Positions 19,640-28,167 of a stretch of DNA of 64,000 nt are shown one piece after another; the first letter of the stretch is position 1; every line of letters begins with the position of its first letter. The notes below the pieces were generated by a model. That model had not been told where the DNA came from. It did no database searches and was given only the letters and a program-made list of their open reading frames with translations. The position numbers were made by a program, and so were the translations under genes. This DNA is from Microbulbifer agarilyticus. GTDB taxonomy: Bacteria > Pseudomonadota > Gammaproteobacteria > Pseudomonadales > Cellvibrionaceae. Location of the stretch: NCBI RefSeq assembly GCF_001999945.1, contig NZ_CP019650.1:682001-746000 (forward strand). Reading direction: 5' to 3'.

Positions 19640-20743
19640 ATGACCCAGGAACACCCCGTTATCGTTGAGCGCCAGGGTGCGCTCGGCAAATTGACGCTGA
19701 ATCTTCCCCAGGCGCTCAACGCCCTCAACCTTGAGATGATCGACCTGATCGCCGAACAGCTGGACGCATGGGAGCAGGACGACACCCTGGCCTGTATCTG
19801 GATCGAGGGGGCCGGGGAAAAGGCGCTGTGCGCCGGCGGTGATGTGGTGGCACTGCACCGGGAATCGGGCAGTTATGGGGAGCAGGGTGCGGGCCAGTTT
19901 GTTCAGGACTTCTTCACCCGCGAATACCGTTTGGACTACCGCATTCACACCTACCCCAAACCCATCGTGGTGTGGGGAAGCGGCATCGTGATGGGCGGCG
20001 GTATCGGCATTATGAGTGGCGCCAGCCATCGTATCGTCACCGAAACCACACGCATGGCGATGCCGGAAATCACCATTGGTTTGTTCCCGGATGTGGGCGG
20101 CAGCTGGTTTCTCAATCGTATGCCGGGGCGCACCGGTTTGTTTCTGGGGCTTACCGGAGCCCAGTTCAACGGCACTGATGCGATTTACTGTGGCATGGCC
20201 GATCGTCTGTTACCCAGCGAAAGTAAAGACGCATTACTGAATGGTCTAGCGGCAGTGGAGTTTTCCGAGGATATCGACCAGAACCATGTATTGGTGAGCA
20301 AGCAGGTACAGTCCCTTGAAATGGCGAATGCCGAGCAGCCGGATTCCAACCTGCGCACCCACTACGATGCGATTCAGGAGCTGACCGACGGCGCAACGCT
20401 GCCGGATGTCTATGCGGACATCGCCGCCTATAGTGGCGATGACAAATGGCTGCAGCGTGCCTCGGCCACCATGCAGGCAGGCTGCCCACTTACGGCCTGG
20501 ATTGTGTGGGAGCAGCTGCGCCGCGGCCGCCATATGTCGCTAGCGGAAGTGCTGCGCATGGAGCTAGCGCTGGCCGTGAATATGTGTCGTAACGGCCAGG
20601 TGAAGGAAGGGGTGCGGGCACTGCTGATCGATAAGGATCGCCAGCCGCAATGGCAGCCGGCGACACTCGCAGAGGTTACCCGCGAAGATATCGAGCACTG
20701 CTTTGCAGCGCCCTGGGAACAAAGCCCGCTGGCAGATCTGTAG
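19640..20743 (+). CDS. 3-hydroxyisobutyryl-CoA hydrolase-like (crotonase fold)
   Basis: Cytosolic crotonase-superfamily protein of 367 aa. It has the oxyanion-hole motifs EKALCAGGDVVALH and GIVMGGGIGIMSGASHRI, plus GLFPDVGGSWFLNRMPG with the acidic catalytic residue region. The length and the C-terminal extension after residue 250 match 3-hydroxyisobutyryl-CoA hydrolase of valine degradation rather than a ~260-aa enoyl-CoA hydratase. The next enzyme of that pathway, 3-hydroxyisobutyrate dehydrogenase, is encoded 3 kb away at 23677, which supports the call. The start ATG 19640 is the first giving the conserved N-terminus. Confidence 0.83.
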   Translation: MTQEHPVIVERQGALGKLTLNLPQALNALNLEMIDLIAEQLDAWEQDDTLACIWIEGAGEKALCAGGDVVALHRESGSYGEQGAGQFVQDFFTREYRLDYRIHTYPKPIVVWGSGIVMGGGIGIMSGASHRIVTETTRMAMPEITIGLFPDVGGSWFLNRMPGRTGLFLGLTGAQFNGTDAIYCGMADRLLPSESKDALLNGLAAVEFSEDIDQNHVLVSKQVQSLEMANAEQPDSNLRTHYDAIQELTDGATLPDVYADIAAYSGDDKWLQRASATMQAGCPLTAWIVWEQLRRGRHMSLAEVLRMELALAVNMCRNGQVKEGVRALLIDKDRQPQWQPATLAEVTREDIEHCFAAPWEQSPLADL

Positions 20744-20780
20744 CGGGCCTGTCCTGTGGGTTTGTGTGGTGGGTTAGGAT

Positions 20781-23318
20781 TTAGTCGCGGTAGAGCACCG
20801 TCACGGAGGTGCCTTCAGCCACTACTGAACCTGAGACCACACGCCCGTTACCTGCGGCCGGATCCGACTTCTCCATTGCTACCTTCCATTCGCCAGCAGG
20901 CAGGCTGTGGGTGTAATTATCGGCGCTGTTATAGATCACGAGTATTTCACTCCAGCTATCTCCCACTGCAGCTCCGTTAATGTGATTGACCATCACCCCG
21001 TAGCGCGGGCGGTTACTGGTCACGTGCTGGTTAACCGCGTCCCAGGTGGTCAGGCGGAACGCGGGGTGCGCACGGCGCAGCGCGATCACATCGCGGTAGT
21101 AGTCGTACACATCGGCGTTGTCGATCTTCCAGTTCCAGTAGTACTGGTTGATGGCATCCGGCGATTGGTAGCTGTTGTGGTCTTCCTGTTTGTCGCGCAT
21201 CAGTTCCACACCGCCGTGCAGGAATGGAATGCCCTGGCTGGTGAGTACGATACCGTTGGCAAACATCTGGATACGTCGCAGGTAGCCGCTATCGCGGCTG
21301 ACACCGTTCAGGTCGGCCCACTGCAGGATCTTGTCGCGCAGGCTCAGGTTATCGTGGGCGGATACATAATTGATGCTCTGCTCCGGGTCCATGGCGAACA
21401 TCGGGTCCCATAAATCAATGTTGGTGTTGGCATTGTTGCTATAGCGCAACGCGCCGCGGCTGCCGACTTCAATGCGCCAAGTGTCCGGATTGTTGTTAAA
21501 CGCATAGCAGTCCCCGGGGTTACAGCCACCGTTATCGTTCTGACCTTTGATCGCCTCGCGGAATTTGGGGTTGAACACACCCACGCGCGCCTCATGAATA
21601 CGGCCGATAGTGCCGAGGCGTACCCGCTCCAGCTCGCGCGGATCGGAAGCGTAACCGTTCCAGGGTTCGCCGTAGATCAGCAGGTTTCTGTCGGGGAAGG
21701 TGGCGTTCAGGTGCGTGCCCCATTCTTCCACTTCGTCGTAATCGAAAATCCCGATCAGGTCGAAGCGGAAGCCATCGATGTTGTACTCCTCCACCCAGTA
21801 CTCGAGTGAGTCGCGAATCATGCGACTCACCATCGGCACATTGGCATCGATACTGTTGCCGGTACCGGACAGGTCCGTCGGGGTGTAGTAGCTGGTGGAA
21901 ATGGGTTCGAACATTTCTTTGGCGTAGGTGTGGTTGTACACCACATCCATAATCACGCGGATGCCGGCCTTGTGGAATTCATCCACCATCTGCTTGAACT
22001 CGCGCACGCGGTTCTCGTAGTCGAACGGCGTCAGCGAATAGCGTTCTTCCGGGATGCTGTAGTTGCGCGGATCGTAGCCCCAGTTGTAGCAGCTGTTGTC
22101 GGTCACATCCGGGCAGGAACCGAAATCATAGGAAGGCAATAACTGTACATGGGTTACGCCCAATTCCTTCAGGTGATCGATGCCGGTGGCGACGCCGTTG
22201 TAGGTGGTACCACTTTCTACCATGCCGAGGAACTTGCCGCGTTTGTTACTGCTTACACCGGACTCTGACGCGATAGTGAAATCGCGTACATGTACTTCGT
22301 AAATAATCGCGTCTTCGCGGGCGTTCATGACCGGACGTGCAGACCAGCCGCCGGGTAGATCGGTACTGTCCAGATCCATCACGATGTTGTTATTGGTGTT
22401 GGGTTCCACCATGCGGCCGTAGGGGTCGCGCACGGAATTACCGTTCACCACAAAGTAATAGGGCTTGAGTTTCCAGTCGCCGCTGACGGCAACCGAATAT
22501 ACGTCGGTCAGGTCGTTACTGTCCGGGGCCTTGTCCATCGGGTAACTTTGGCCGTCGAGTACCAGCTGCACATCACTGTGATCCGGGGACCAGAGTGAGA
22601 AGCGGGTTTCGGCTGCGTTGTAGACTGCGCCGAGGGTCTGTACCTCTCCGCCACAATTGTTGCTACACGCGACGCTTTCCAAGGTGTAAGTCAGGCTGGC
22701 GTCGTTGACCGTAAGCAGATATTCACCGGTGACCCCGGTAAAGATATCGGCGCCGGTCTGCTCGAGCGTGCCGTCTGCGCCGTTGTCTCCATAGTTCCGG
22801 CTCCAGTCACCGTTTACGTCGAGCTTGAAGCGCTGGTTTGCCTGGCCATCGAAATTGACCTGCACCTGCCAGGTGTTGTCGTCGACCAGCGTTAGCTCAG
22901 AGGTACCCCAGCCATTGGGGGTGCCGCGGAAGAACAGGCTGGGCAGGTTGCTCTGGAAACCACCGGGGGTGTCATCGCAACTGGCAACTTCCGCGACCTG
23001 TATTGATGTGCTGTCGCTATAGAAGGTGATTGTGTAGCTCTGGCCTGCCGCCACACCGTAATCGGATGTCGGGTAGTTTTCTTGCCAGTCACCGTAGCGG
23101 TCTACCTTGAATCGCGGTCCGCCATTGGCATCGCCGGAGGCGAAGCTCTGGCAGGTTTCAAACTGGTTGCTGCTTACGGCCGTCATGGCATCGGCAGACC
23201 AACCGTTGGGGGTGCCACGAAAATACCATTCTGCGGAAGCTTGCGCGGAGAAGAGGGTGATAAACAGACAGGAGAGTACCGGCAGTCGGGTTCGACCACC
23301 ACAAATGGGTTTGATCAT
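20781..23318 (-). CDS. Secreted type I pullulanase (GH13)
   Basis: Exported starch-debranching enzyme, 845 aa. A signal peptide (to about residue 29, ...SAQASA) is followed by two ~100-residue modules that both begin FRGTPNGW, probably starch-binding. Next come a CBM48-like early-set domain (about 230-335) and a GH13 barrel. Catalytic regions are visible: YNWGYDPRNY (pullulanase consensus), VIMDVVYNHT, GFRFDLIGIFD (nucleophile Asp), LLIYGEPWNGY (acid Glu) and NYVSAHDN. The C-terminal beta domain ends at TSVTVLYRD. It hydrolyses alpha-1,6 links of pullulan or limit dextrins outside the inner membrane. It is a single gene read against its neighbours. Confidence 0.92.
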   Translation of the reverse strand: MIKPICGGRTRLPVLSCLFITLFSAQASAEWYFRGTPNGWSADAMTAVSSNQFETCQSFASGDANGGPRFKVDRYGDWQENYPTSDYGVAAGQSYTITFYSDSTSIQVAEVASCDDTPGGFQSNLPSLFFRGTPNGWGTSELTLVDDNTWQVQVNFDGQANQRFKLDVNGDWSRNYGDNGADGTLEQTGADIFTGVTGEYLLTVNDASLTYTLESVACSNNCGGEVQTLGAVYNAAETRFSLWSPDHSDVQLVLDGQSYPMDKAPDSNDLTDVYSVAVSGDWKLKPYYFVVNGNSVRDPYGRMVEPNTNNNIVMDLDSTDLPGGWSARPVMNAREDAIIYEVHVRDFTIASESGVSSNKRGKFLGMVESGTTYNGVATGIDHLKELGVTHVQLLPSYDFGSCPDVTDNSCYNWGYDPRNYSIPEERYSLTPFDYENRVREFKQMVDEFHKAGIRVIMDVVYNHTYAKEMFEPISTSYYTPTDLSGTGNSIDANVPMVSRMIRDSLEYWVEEYNIDGFRFDLIGIFDYDEVEEWGTHLNATFPDRNLLIYGEPWNGYASDPRELERVRLGTIGRIHEARVGVFNPKFREAIKGQNDNGGCNPGDCYAFNNNPDTWRIEVGSRGALRYSNNANTNIDLWDPMFAMDPEQSINYVSAHDNLSLRDKILQWADLNGVSRDSGYLRRIQMFANGIVLTSQGIPFLHGGVELMRDKQEDHNSYQSPDAINQYYWNWKIDNADVYDYYRDVIALRRAHPAFRLTTWDAVNQHVTSNRPRYGVMVNHINGAAVGDSWSEILVIYNSADNYTHSLPAGEWKVAMEKSDPAAGNGRVVSGSVVAEGTSVTVLYRD

Positions 23319-23365
23319 CGCTGTGTACCGTTATTATTTTGTTGGAATTGTTCGTCGAATTTCGT

Positions 23366-23394
23366 GACACATATATGACGCATATATGACACAG
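23366..23394. promoter_or_regulatory. 11-bp direct repeats upstream of pullulanase
   Basis: GACACATATAT, GACGCATATAT and GACACAG follow one another without spacing, 48-76 bp before the pullulanase start. An 11-bp step is one helical turn, as expected for a regulator that binds one DNA face repeatedly. It could be the control site of the pullulanase gene; the regulator is unknown. Confidence 0.4.
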
Positions 23395-23597
23395 CAGGGG
23401 CTTCGATCGGCCTTTACCGCAGCGTCCAGATTAGTGCTGGGGCACAACGGGGGACATCCCCCTAGACAGGGGCGTAGTGCTAAAGGCCAATGGAAATGCG
23501 GAGCCGCTTGGTTTTCTGTGTAGAGAAGGTGAATTTGCAGGCGACCCCGCGTATCTTTGCAAGTAATTAACCTGACTTTTTCCGTGCGAAGGTCACG

Positions 23598-23614
23598 CTT
23601 TCGCCTGGCGAAAG
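23598..23614. promoter_or_regulatory. 17-bp palindrome upstream of mmsB
   Basis: CTTTCGCC, T, GGCGAAAG is a perfect dyad 63-79 bp before the dehydrogenase start. The single-base centre suggests a protein operator more than an RNA hairpin. Nearby, 23449-23462 also holds GGGGG/CCCCC. The rest of the 357-bp spacer shows nothing else. Confidence 0.35.
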
Positions 23615-23676
23615 GGCAGTAATGGATAAAGCAAAAATAATGAAAAAGGATGTATGCGGATGAAGGACATATGCGA

Positions 23677-24576
23677 ATGAAAAAAGTAGCGTTTATTGGT
23701 CTCGGCAATATGGGTGGCCCCATGGCGGCGAACCTGGTCAAAGCGGGTTATAGCGTAACTGCGTTTGACCTGTCCCAAACGATATTGGAGAGCGCTGTCA
23801 CCAACGGTTGTGTCAAAGCCGATAGCGCGCTGGCGGCAATTGAACATGCCGATGTCGTGGTGTCCATGCTGCCCAGTGGCGAAGCGGTGCGGGCGTTGTA
23901 TCTCGGTGTGCATGGCTTGATTCAGGCCATGCGCCCGGAAGTGCTACTTATCGACTGCTCCACCATTGCCGCCAACGACGCGCGTCAGGTTATTGCCGCT
24001 GCAGGTGAAAGGGGAATTGCTGCGGTGGACGCACCGGTATCTGGCGGTACTGCCGCAGCTGCGGCCGGCACGTTGTCGTTTATGTGTGGCGGGGAGGAAG
24101 CGGCCATAGCATCTGCCCGCCCGATACTTGAGGCCATGGGGGCGAATATATTTCACGCGGGCCCTGCCGGCAGCGGGCAGGTGGCAAAAATCTGCAACAA
24201 CATGCTACTGGCGATCCATATGATCGGTACCGCCGAAGCGCTACAACTGGGGGTGGACAACGGTCTCGATCCCGCGGTGCTTTCCGAGATCATGTGCGCG
24301 AGTTCCGGCGGCAACTGGTCTCTGGAAAAGTACAATCCGTATCCCGGAGTGATGCAGGGGGTACCGGCGAGCCATGAATATACCGGCGGTTTTTCGGTCG
24401 CACTAATGTTGAAGGATCTGGGTCTCGCCATGGATACCGCAGCGGGGAGTGCCTCATCCACGCCGCTGGGCGCGCTGGCAAAAAACCTCTATCAGCTGCA
24501 TGGCGGGGATGCGGTCAACAGCGCGCTGGACTTCTCTTCTATTCAAAATTTGTTCCGGCGCCCGGTGGGTGACTGA
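23677..24576 (+). CDS. mmsB: 3-hydroxyisobutyrate dehydrogenase
   Basis: NAD-dependent enzyme of valine catabolism, 299 aa, oxidising 3-hydroxyisobutyrate to methylmalonate semialdehyde. The Rossmann motif VAFIGLGNMGGPMAANL starts at residue 4. The substrate motif DAPVSGGTAAAAAGTLSFMCGG and catalytic Lys region GSGQVAKICNNMLLAI are intact. I chose ATG 23677 because GAAGGA lies nine bases upstream; ATGs at 23650 and 23671 are worse spaced. The 3-hydroxyisobutyryl-CoA hydrolase gene is nearby but not in the same operon. Confidence 0.9.
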   Translation: MKKVAFIGLGNMGGPMAANLVKAGYSVTAFDLSQTILESAVTNGCVKADSALAAIEHADVVVSMLPSGEAVRALYLGVHGLIQAMRPEVLLIDCSTIAANDARQVIAAAGERGIAAVDAPVSGGTAAAAAGTLSFMCGGEEAAIASARPILEAMGANIFHAGPAGSGQVAKICNNMLLAIHMIGTAEALQLGVDNGLDPAVLSEIMCASSGGNWSLEKYNPYPGVMQGVPASHEYTGGFSVALMLKDLGLAMDTAAGSASSTPLGALAKNLYQLHGGDAVNSALDFSSIQNLFRRPVGD

Positions 24577-24594
24577 GAGCAAAGCTCCCGGCGC

Positions 24595-24608
24595 TTGATC
24601 TAGGTCAA
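24595..24608. promoter_or_regulatory. FNR/Anr box upstream of hemN
   Basis: TTGATCTAGGTCAA matches the FNR/Anr consensus TTGAT-N4-ATCAA at 9 of 10 positions. Its centre is 80 bp before the hemN start, compatible with an activated promoter at -41.5 and a ~40-nt leader. The anr gene itself follows hemN. Confidence 0.8.
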
Positions 24609-24681
24609 TTGTCGGGGGCAGACCGGGGGGTACGCTGCCTGACATTCCACCGCGCAAGTCAGGATCAGAGGTACCCCTCAG

Positions 24682-26127
24682 ATGGTCAACCATGTCGATG
24701 CCGCTGTTAGCGAAGGCCGTATTCCCCACGCCCGTGAGCAACTCTTGTCGGCGGAGTTACTGTCACGATACGCGGGCCCATGTCCGCGCTATACCTCCTA
24801 CCCCACCGCCGACCGCTTTGTTGCCTTGGAAGGGGGGAAGCAAGGCGGCGGGCGAGATGATGGCGAGATACAGCCGTGGCAGGCGCTGAAAGACGTAGAA
24901 ACGCTGTCGCTTTACGTACACATCCCATTTTGCCGCTCTCTCTGTTACTTCTGCGCCTGTAACAAGGTAATTACCCAGCAGTATGGGTTGGCATCGCATT
25001 ATCTGGAGAATGTCCTAAAAGAGGCGCAGTGGTACCGCGATCGGGTAGCTCGCGCGCCAGTGGTACAGCTGCATCTGGGCGGGGGTACGCCTACCTTCCT
25101 TAACGATGGCGACCTGCGCCGGTTAGTGGAGGGACTCGGAGACATCTTCGACCTGCGTACGGATGACGATGTCGAATACAGCATCGAGGCAGACCCGCGC
25201 ACGCTGGGAATTGAAACGCTGGATACCCTGCGTGAACTCGGGTTTAACCGCCTGAGCCTGGGTATTCAGGACTTCAACCCGGACGTACAACGCGCGATTA
25301 ACCGGGTATGCAGTGTGGAGCAGGTGCGTGAGCTGACTGAAAATGCGCGCGCCAAGGGCTTTGGGTCTATCTCCTATGACCTGATCTATGGCCTGCCCGG
25401 GCAGGATGTGGCGAGCCTGGAGAAGACTGTGGATGCGGTGCTCGACCTGGCGCCCGACCGCATTGCGCTATATCACTACGCGCACCTGCCGGAGCGCTTC
25501 AAGTCCCAGCGCCTGATCGATTCTGACCTGATGCCCGCGCCCTCCGAAAAAATTGCCATGCAGCTGGCGGCAACTCGCCGGCTCACAGAAGCCGGTTATG
25601 TATTCCTCGGTATGGACCATTTTGCGCGCCCGGAGGATGCACTCTCGCAGGCGGCAGCAGAGGGGCGCCTCGCACGCAATTTCCAGGGGTATACGCTGAT
25701 GCCTGCGGATGCGTTGGTGGGGCTCGGGGCCTCGGCGATCAGCTACAGCAAGGATGGCTACTGGCAGAACCAGCACAGTCTAAAGCAGTATGCCGCGGCT
25801 ATTAGTGAGCGCGGTGAGGCGATCTCGCGCGGCTGGCAGCTGTCCGATGACGACCGCCTGCGCCAGTGGCTGATCATGGAATTGATGTGCCACCTGAGTA
25901 TCGACAAACGCGAGATTGAGCAACGTACCGGGCTGCCGTTCGCAGCCGGTTTTGGTGCAGAGCTCGCCCGTCTACAGCCGATGTTTGACGACGGTTTACT
26001 GGGGCAGACGAAGGGTGACCTTTTCGTCACCGAGCGTGGGCGCTGGTTCCTGCGCAATGCGGCCGCCGCGTTTGATTCCTATCTGCATAGTACCGAGACG
26101 GCTGCGCGCTATTCGCGGGTGCTTTAG
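24682..26127 (+). CDS. hemN: Oxygen-independent coproporphyrinogen III oxidase
   Basis: Radical SAM enzyme of anaerobic heme synthesis, 481 aa, decarboxylating coproporphyrinogen III to protoporphyrinogen IX. The 4Fe-4S cysteines are C84, C88 and C91 in HIPFCRSLCYFCAC, with the family hallmark PRYTSYPTADRF just before and GGGTPTFL after. The length and C-terminal HemN domain match true HemN rather than HemW or HutW. A good FNR/Anr box lies upstream. It is followed, 68 bp later, by the Anr regulator gene. Confidence 0.95.
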   Translation: MVNHVDAAVSEGRIPHAREQLLSAELLSRYAGPCPRYTSYPTADRFVALEGGKQGGGRDDGEIQPWQALKDVETLSLYVHIPFCRSLCYFCACNKVITQQYGLASHYLENVLKEAQWYRDRVARAPVVQLHLGGGTPTFLNDGDLRRLVEGLGDIFDLRTDDDVEYSIEADPRTLGIETLDTLRELGFNRLSLGIQDFNPDVQRAINRVCSVEQVRELTENARAKGFGSISYDLIYGLPGQDVASLEKTVDAVLDLAPDRIALYHYAHLPERFKSQRLIDSDLMPAPSEKIAMQLAATRRLTEAGYVFLGMDHFARPEDALSQAAAEGRLARNFQGYTLMPADALVGLGASAISYSKDGYWQNQHSLKQYAAAISERGEAISRGWQLSDDDRLRQWLIMELMCHLSIDKREIEQRTGLPFAAGFGAELARLQPMFDDGLLGQTKGDLFVTERGRWFLRNAAAAFDSYLHSTETAARYSRVL

Positions 26128-26195
26128 GGGCGGTGAATGGATACAATTCAAACAACGACATGGATCAAACACGCGTTTGGTGAACCGGTAGTCCG

Positions 26196-26921
26196 ATGAA
26201 AAAAACTTCTCCTGCTGTTAGCTGTAGCAATTGCTCCGTACGCCGATTATGTCTGCCGGTGGGTTTAAGCGATGGCGATATTGAGCGCCTGGAACAGGTC
26301 ACCCGCAAGAAGAAAGTCGTGCGCGCTGGTGAAACGCTGTTCCGTGCCGGCGACCCCTTCGACAGCCTGTACGCGATCCGTTCCGGCAGCTTCAAGTCAG
26401 CGGTGATTGGTGCCGATGGCGATACCCAGGTTACGCATTTTGCTTTGCCCGGTGAGCTGCTCGGTTTGGATGCCTACAGTGGTGGCATGCACCCGGGGTA
26501 TGCCGAGGCACTCGAGGAAAGCAGCGTGTGTGTACTGCCGTTTACGCAACTGGAAGGGCTCGCTCAGCAAGTGCCGGCTTTGCAGAAGCAGATCTACAGT
26601 ATTTTTTCTGAAGAATTAAAACAGGAAAATGAAGCGCTGTTACTGTTGGGTAAACGCTCGGCGGACAGTCGCCTGGCAGCATTGCTGGTGAACATCTCCA
26701 GTCGATATTCGCGTCGTGGTTACTCCGCCAGTGATTTTGTACTTTCCATGCAGCGGATTGATATCGCAAACTATCTGGGTCTTACTGCCGAGACCGTGAG
26801 CCGCCTGCTTTCCCGCTTCCAAAAGCAGGAATTGATTCGTGTGCAAGGGCGCTCCGTCACCATTCTGGATCCTATTGCCCTCAGTGAATTGGCGGGCACC
26901 CATTGCAGTTACGAAAACTGA
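26196..26921 (+). CDS. anr: FNR-family oxygen-sensing regulator (Anr)
   Basis: Transcription regulator of 241 aa controlling the shift to low oxygen. The cluster cysteines are C10, C13, C19 (CSNCSVRRLC) and C112, as in FNR. A cyclic-nucleotide-type sensor fold, a long dimer helix and a C-terminal helix-turn-helix follow. The recognition helix carries E199, S202 and R203 (LTAETVSRLLSRF), the FNR set that reads TTGAT half sites. This agrees with the FNR boxes at 24595 and 27574. Only a half site (ATCAA, 26164-26168) lies near its own start. Confidence 0.93.
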   Translation: MKKTSPAVSCSNCSVRRLCLPVGLSDGDIERLEQVTRKKKVVRAGETLFRAGDPFDSLYAIRSGSFKSAVIGADGDTQVTHFALPGELLGLDAYSGGMHPGYAEALEESSVCVLPFTQLEGLAQQVPALQKQIYSIFSEELKQENEALLLLGKRSADSRLAALLVNISSRYSRRGYSASDFVLSMQRIDIANYLGLTAETVSRLLSRFQKQELIRVQGRSVTILDPIALSELAGTHCSYEN

Positions 26922-26936
26922 TTCTTCGAATCGCTT

Positions 26937-27509
26937 TTATGCGGTTGTCTCCAATGGCACAGAGTTGGCTACATCTTTGTAAACTGCCTGGTAGAGTCGC
27001 TTCACTCCAGCGTTAAAGTGCGCGCTCTGACGCTGGTGAATTTTTTCCTGAATGCAGTCCCAATCTTCCGGTGTTAGCAGATCTGCCACCAGCGGCAGCA
27101 AGATTTCGTTCTCCCGCTGCATATGTTTTCGTTGCAGCACAATATATTCCTGCGCTGAATTGAATAGCTGCTCCCTTTCTACCGCCGCGTCATTTGCCAC
27201 CGCATAAAATAGCTGACCCATCTTGCGGGTCGAATCTGCGATCTGATTGTGCTCACGCAGGGTTTTGTTGATCACGTCGCGCACATCCACTGATTTCCCC
27301 AGCAGTTGCTCAAAGACCAGATCTTCGATTGGGTGATGCCACTGGTCCGGGTAGACAGAAAAGTAGTCGAGAGCCTCCAGAATAAGTGGCAGGGTGGCGG
27401 GGTCTCTATCCTGCTTGCCGAGTTGCTCCAGTAAGCCCTCAAATGCATCGAGTAATTGCTGCATCTGTTTGTGATCGCAGCAGAGCTGTTGGTAGATCTT
27501 GTGCATCAT
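26937..27509 (-). CDS. Hemerythrin-like HHE domain protein
   Basis: Cytoplasmic four-helix protein, about 190 aa. Diiron-type ligands are visible: H in CCDHKQM, HHPIED with the Glu following, LREHN, and QRKHMQRENEILLP. Such proteins bind O2 or NO or repair iron centres (compare YtfE/DnrN). A perfect FNR/Anr box lies 65-78 bp upstream, so it is probably induced at low oxygen. The ATG pair at 27509/27506 follows GGAG; a frame to 27539 is open but unlikely. Confidence 0.85.
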   Translation of the reverse strand: MMHKIYQQLCCDHKQMQQLLDAFEGLLEQLGKQDRDPATLPLILEALDYFSVYPDQWHHPIEDLVFEQLLGKSVDVRDVINKTLREHNQIADSTRKMGQLFYAVANDAAVEREQLFNSAQEYIVLQRKHMQRENEILLPLVADLLTPEDWDCIQEKIHQRQSAHFNAGVKRLYQAVYKDVANSVPLETTA

Positions 27510-27573
27510 GCATCTCCATAGCGCATGCCGTAGTTCCAATGGAGCTATTGTTGCCCGCTACGGAAAATAGGAT

Positions 27574-27587
27574 TTGATATGGATCAA
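27574..27587. promoter_or_regulatory. Perfect FNR/Anr box upstream of hemerythrin gene
   Basis: TTGATATGGATCAA is a 10 of 10 match to TTGAT-N4-ATCAA. Its centre lies about 71 bp before the start at 27509. An activating position of -41.5 would give a leader of about 30 nt. Confidence 0.88.
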
Positions 27588-27693
27588 GTTGATGTGCGGT
27601 GGTGGAGGGGTTTGGAGAAGGTTGGATGGGGTAGTGCGCCGCGGAAAGCCCGGAGCGCACTGTTTTGAGTGTTTTTTCGCCAGTTCCGGATGC

Positions 27694-28092
27694 TTAGAAA
27701 TGATAATCCCGCAGTTCAATTTCTTGCCAATCGTACACTAGGCGTGAACCGTTTGCGGTCAGCAGGCTGACCTTATCGGCCTCCAGGCAGTCGGACCAGT
27801 CCACCTGATTGGGGGCTACTGCACCTGCGTCGCCACCCAACTGAGAATCTTCCCAGGCTTGGTGACAATAGCTGGGGATTTCACCCTGAATGACCAGCTG
27901 ATGACCGAGGTAGCGCTCGTAATTCAGTTGCGGCATGGCATTGAGGTGGTAGCGCGCGTTGGGCCCTTGCAGGTAAAACTTACCATTTTGTTCCACGAGG
28001 GTACCGGTGGCGGTCAGGGGTTGCTGCGCCGGGTTAGCGACGCAGGCGGTGAGGAAAGCAAGGGGAAGCAGAAAGCCTAAGCGAGAAGTCAT
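27694..28092 (-). CDS. Small lipoprotein of unknown function
   Basis: A 132-aa protein with a lipoprotein signal: MTSRLGFLLPLAFLTAC, the lipobox being LTAC. The mature part is mostly beta (TATGTLVEQNGKFYLQGPNARYHL) with two further cysteines (SYC, SDC) that could form a disulfide in the periplasm. I do not recognise a family. AAAGAG upstream supports the ATG at 28092 over a longer frame. It follows hutZ on the same strand but with a 75-bp gap, so a link with heme uptake is only positional. Confidence 0.7.
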   Translation of the reverse strand: MTSRLGFLLPLAFLTACVANPAQQPLTATGTLVEQNGKFYLQGPNARYHLNAMPQLNYERYLGHQLVIQGEIPSYCHQAWEDSQLGGDAGAVAPNQVDWSDCLEADKVSLLTANGSRLVYDWQEIELRDYHF

Positions 28093-28167
28093 AATTATTG
28101 CTCTTTGGTTATTTGTTACCAAAGTAGCAAGTGACGATTGCAATAGCGTTGCAGTTTCGTTTCAGTC

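Noticed and set aside
24682..26127. HutW-like heme-degrading radical SAM protein
   Set aside because: The N-terminal PRYTSYPTADRF and the Anr context identify true HemN.
26150..26170. FNR box at the anr promoter
   Set aside because: Only one half site (ATCAA) is present; the opposite half does not match TTGAT.
27633..27661. AGTGCGC/GCGCACT inverted repeat as terminator
   Set aside because: Its T-rich side faces the plus strand, where no gene ends; left unassigned.
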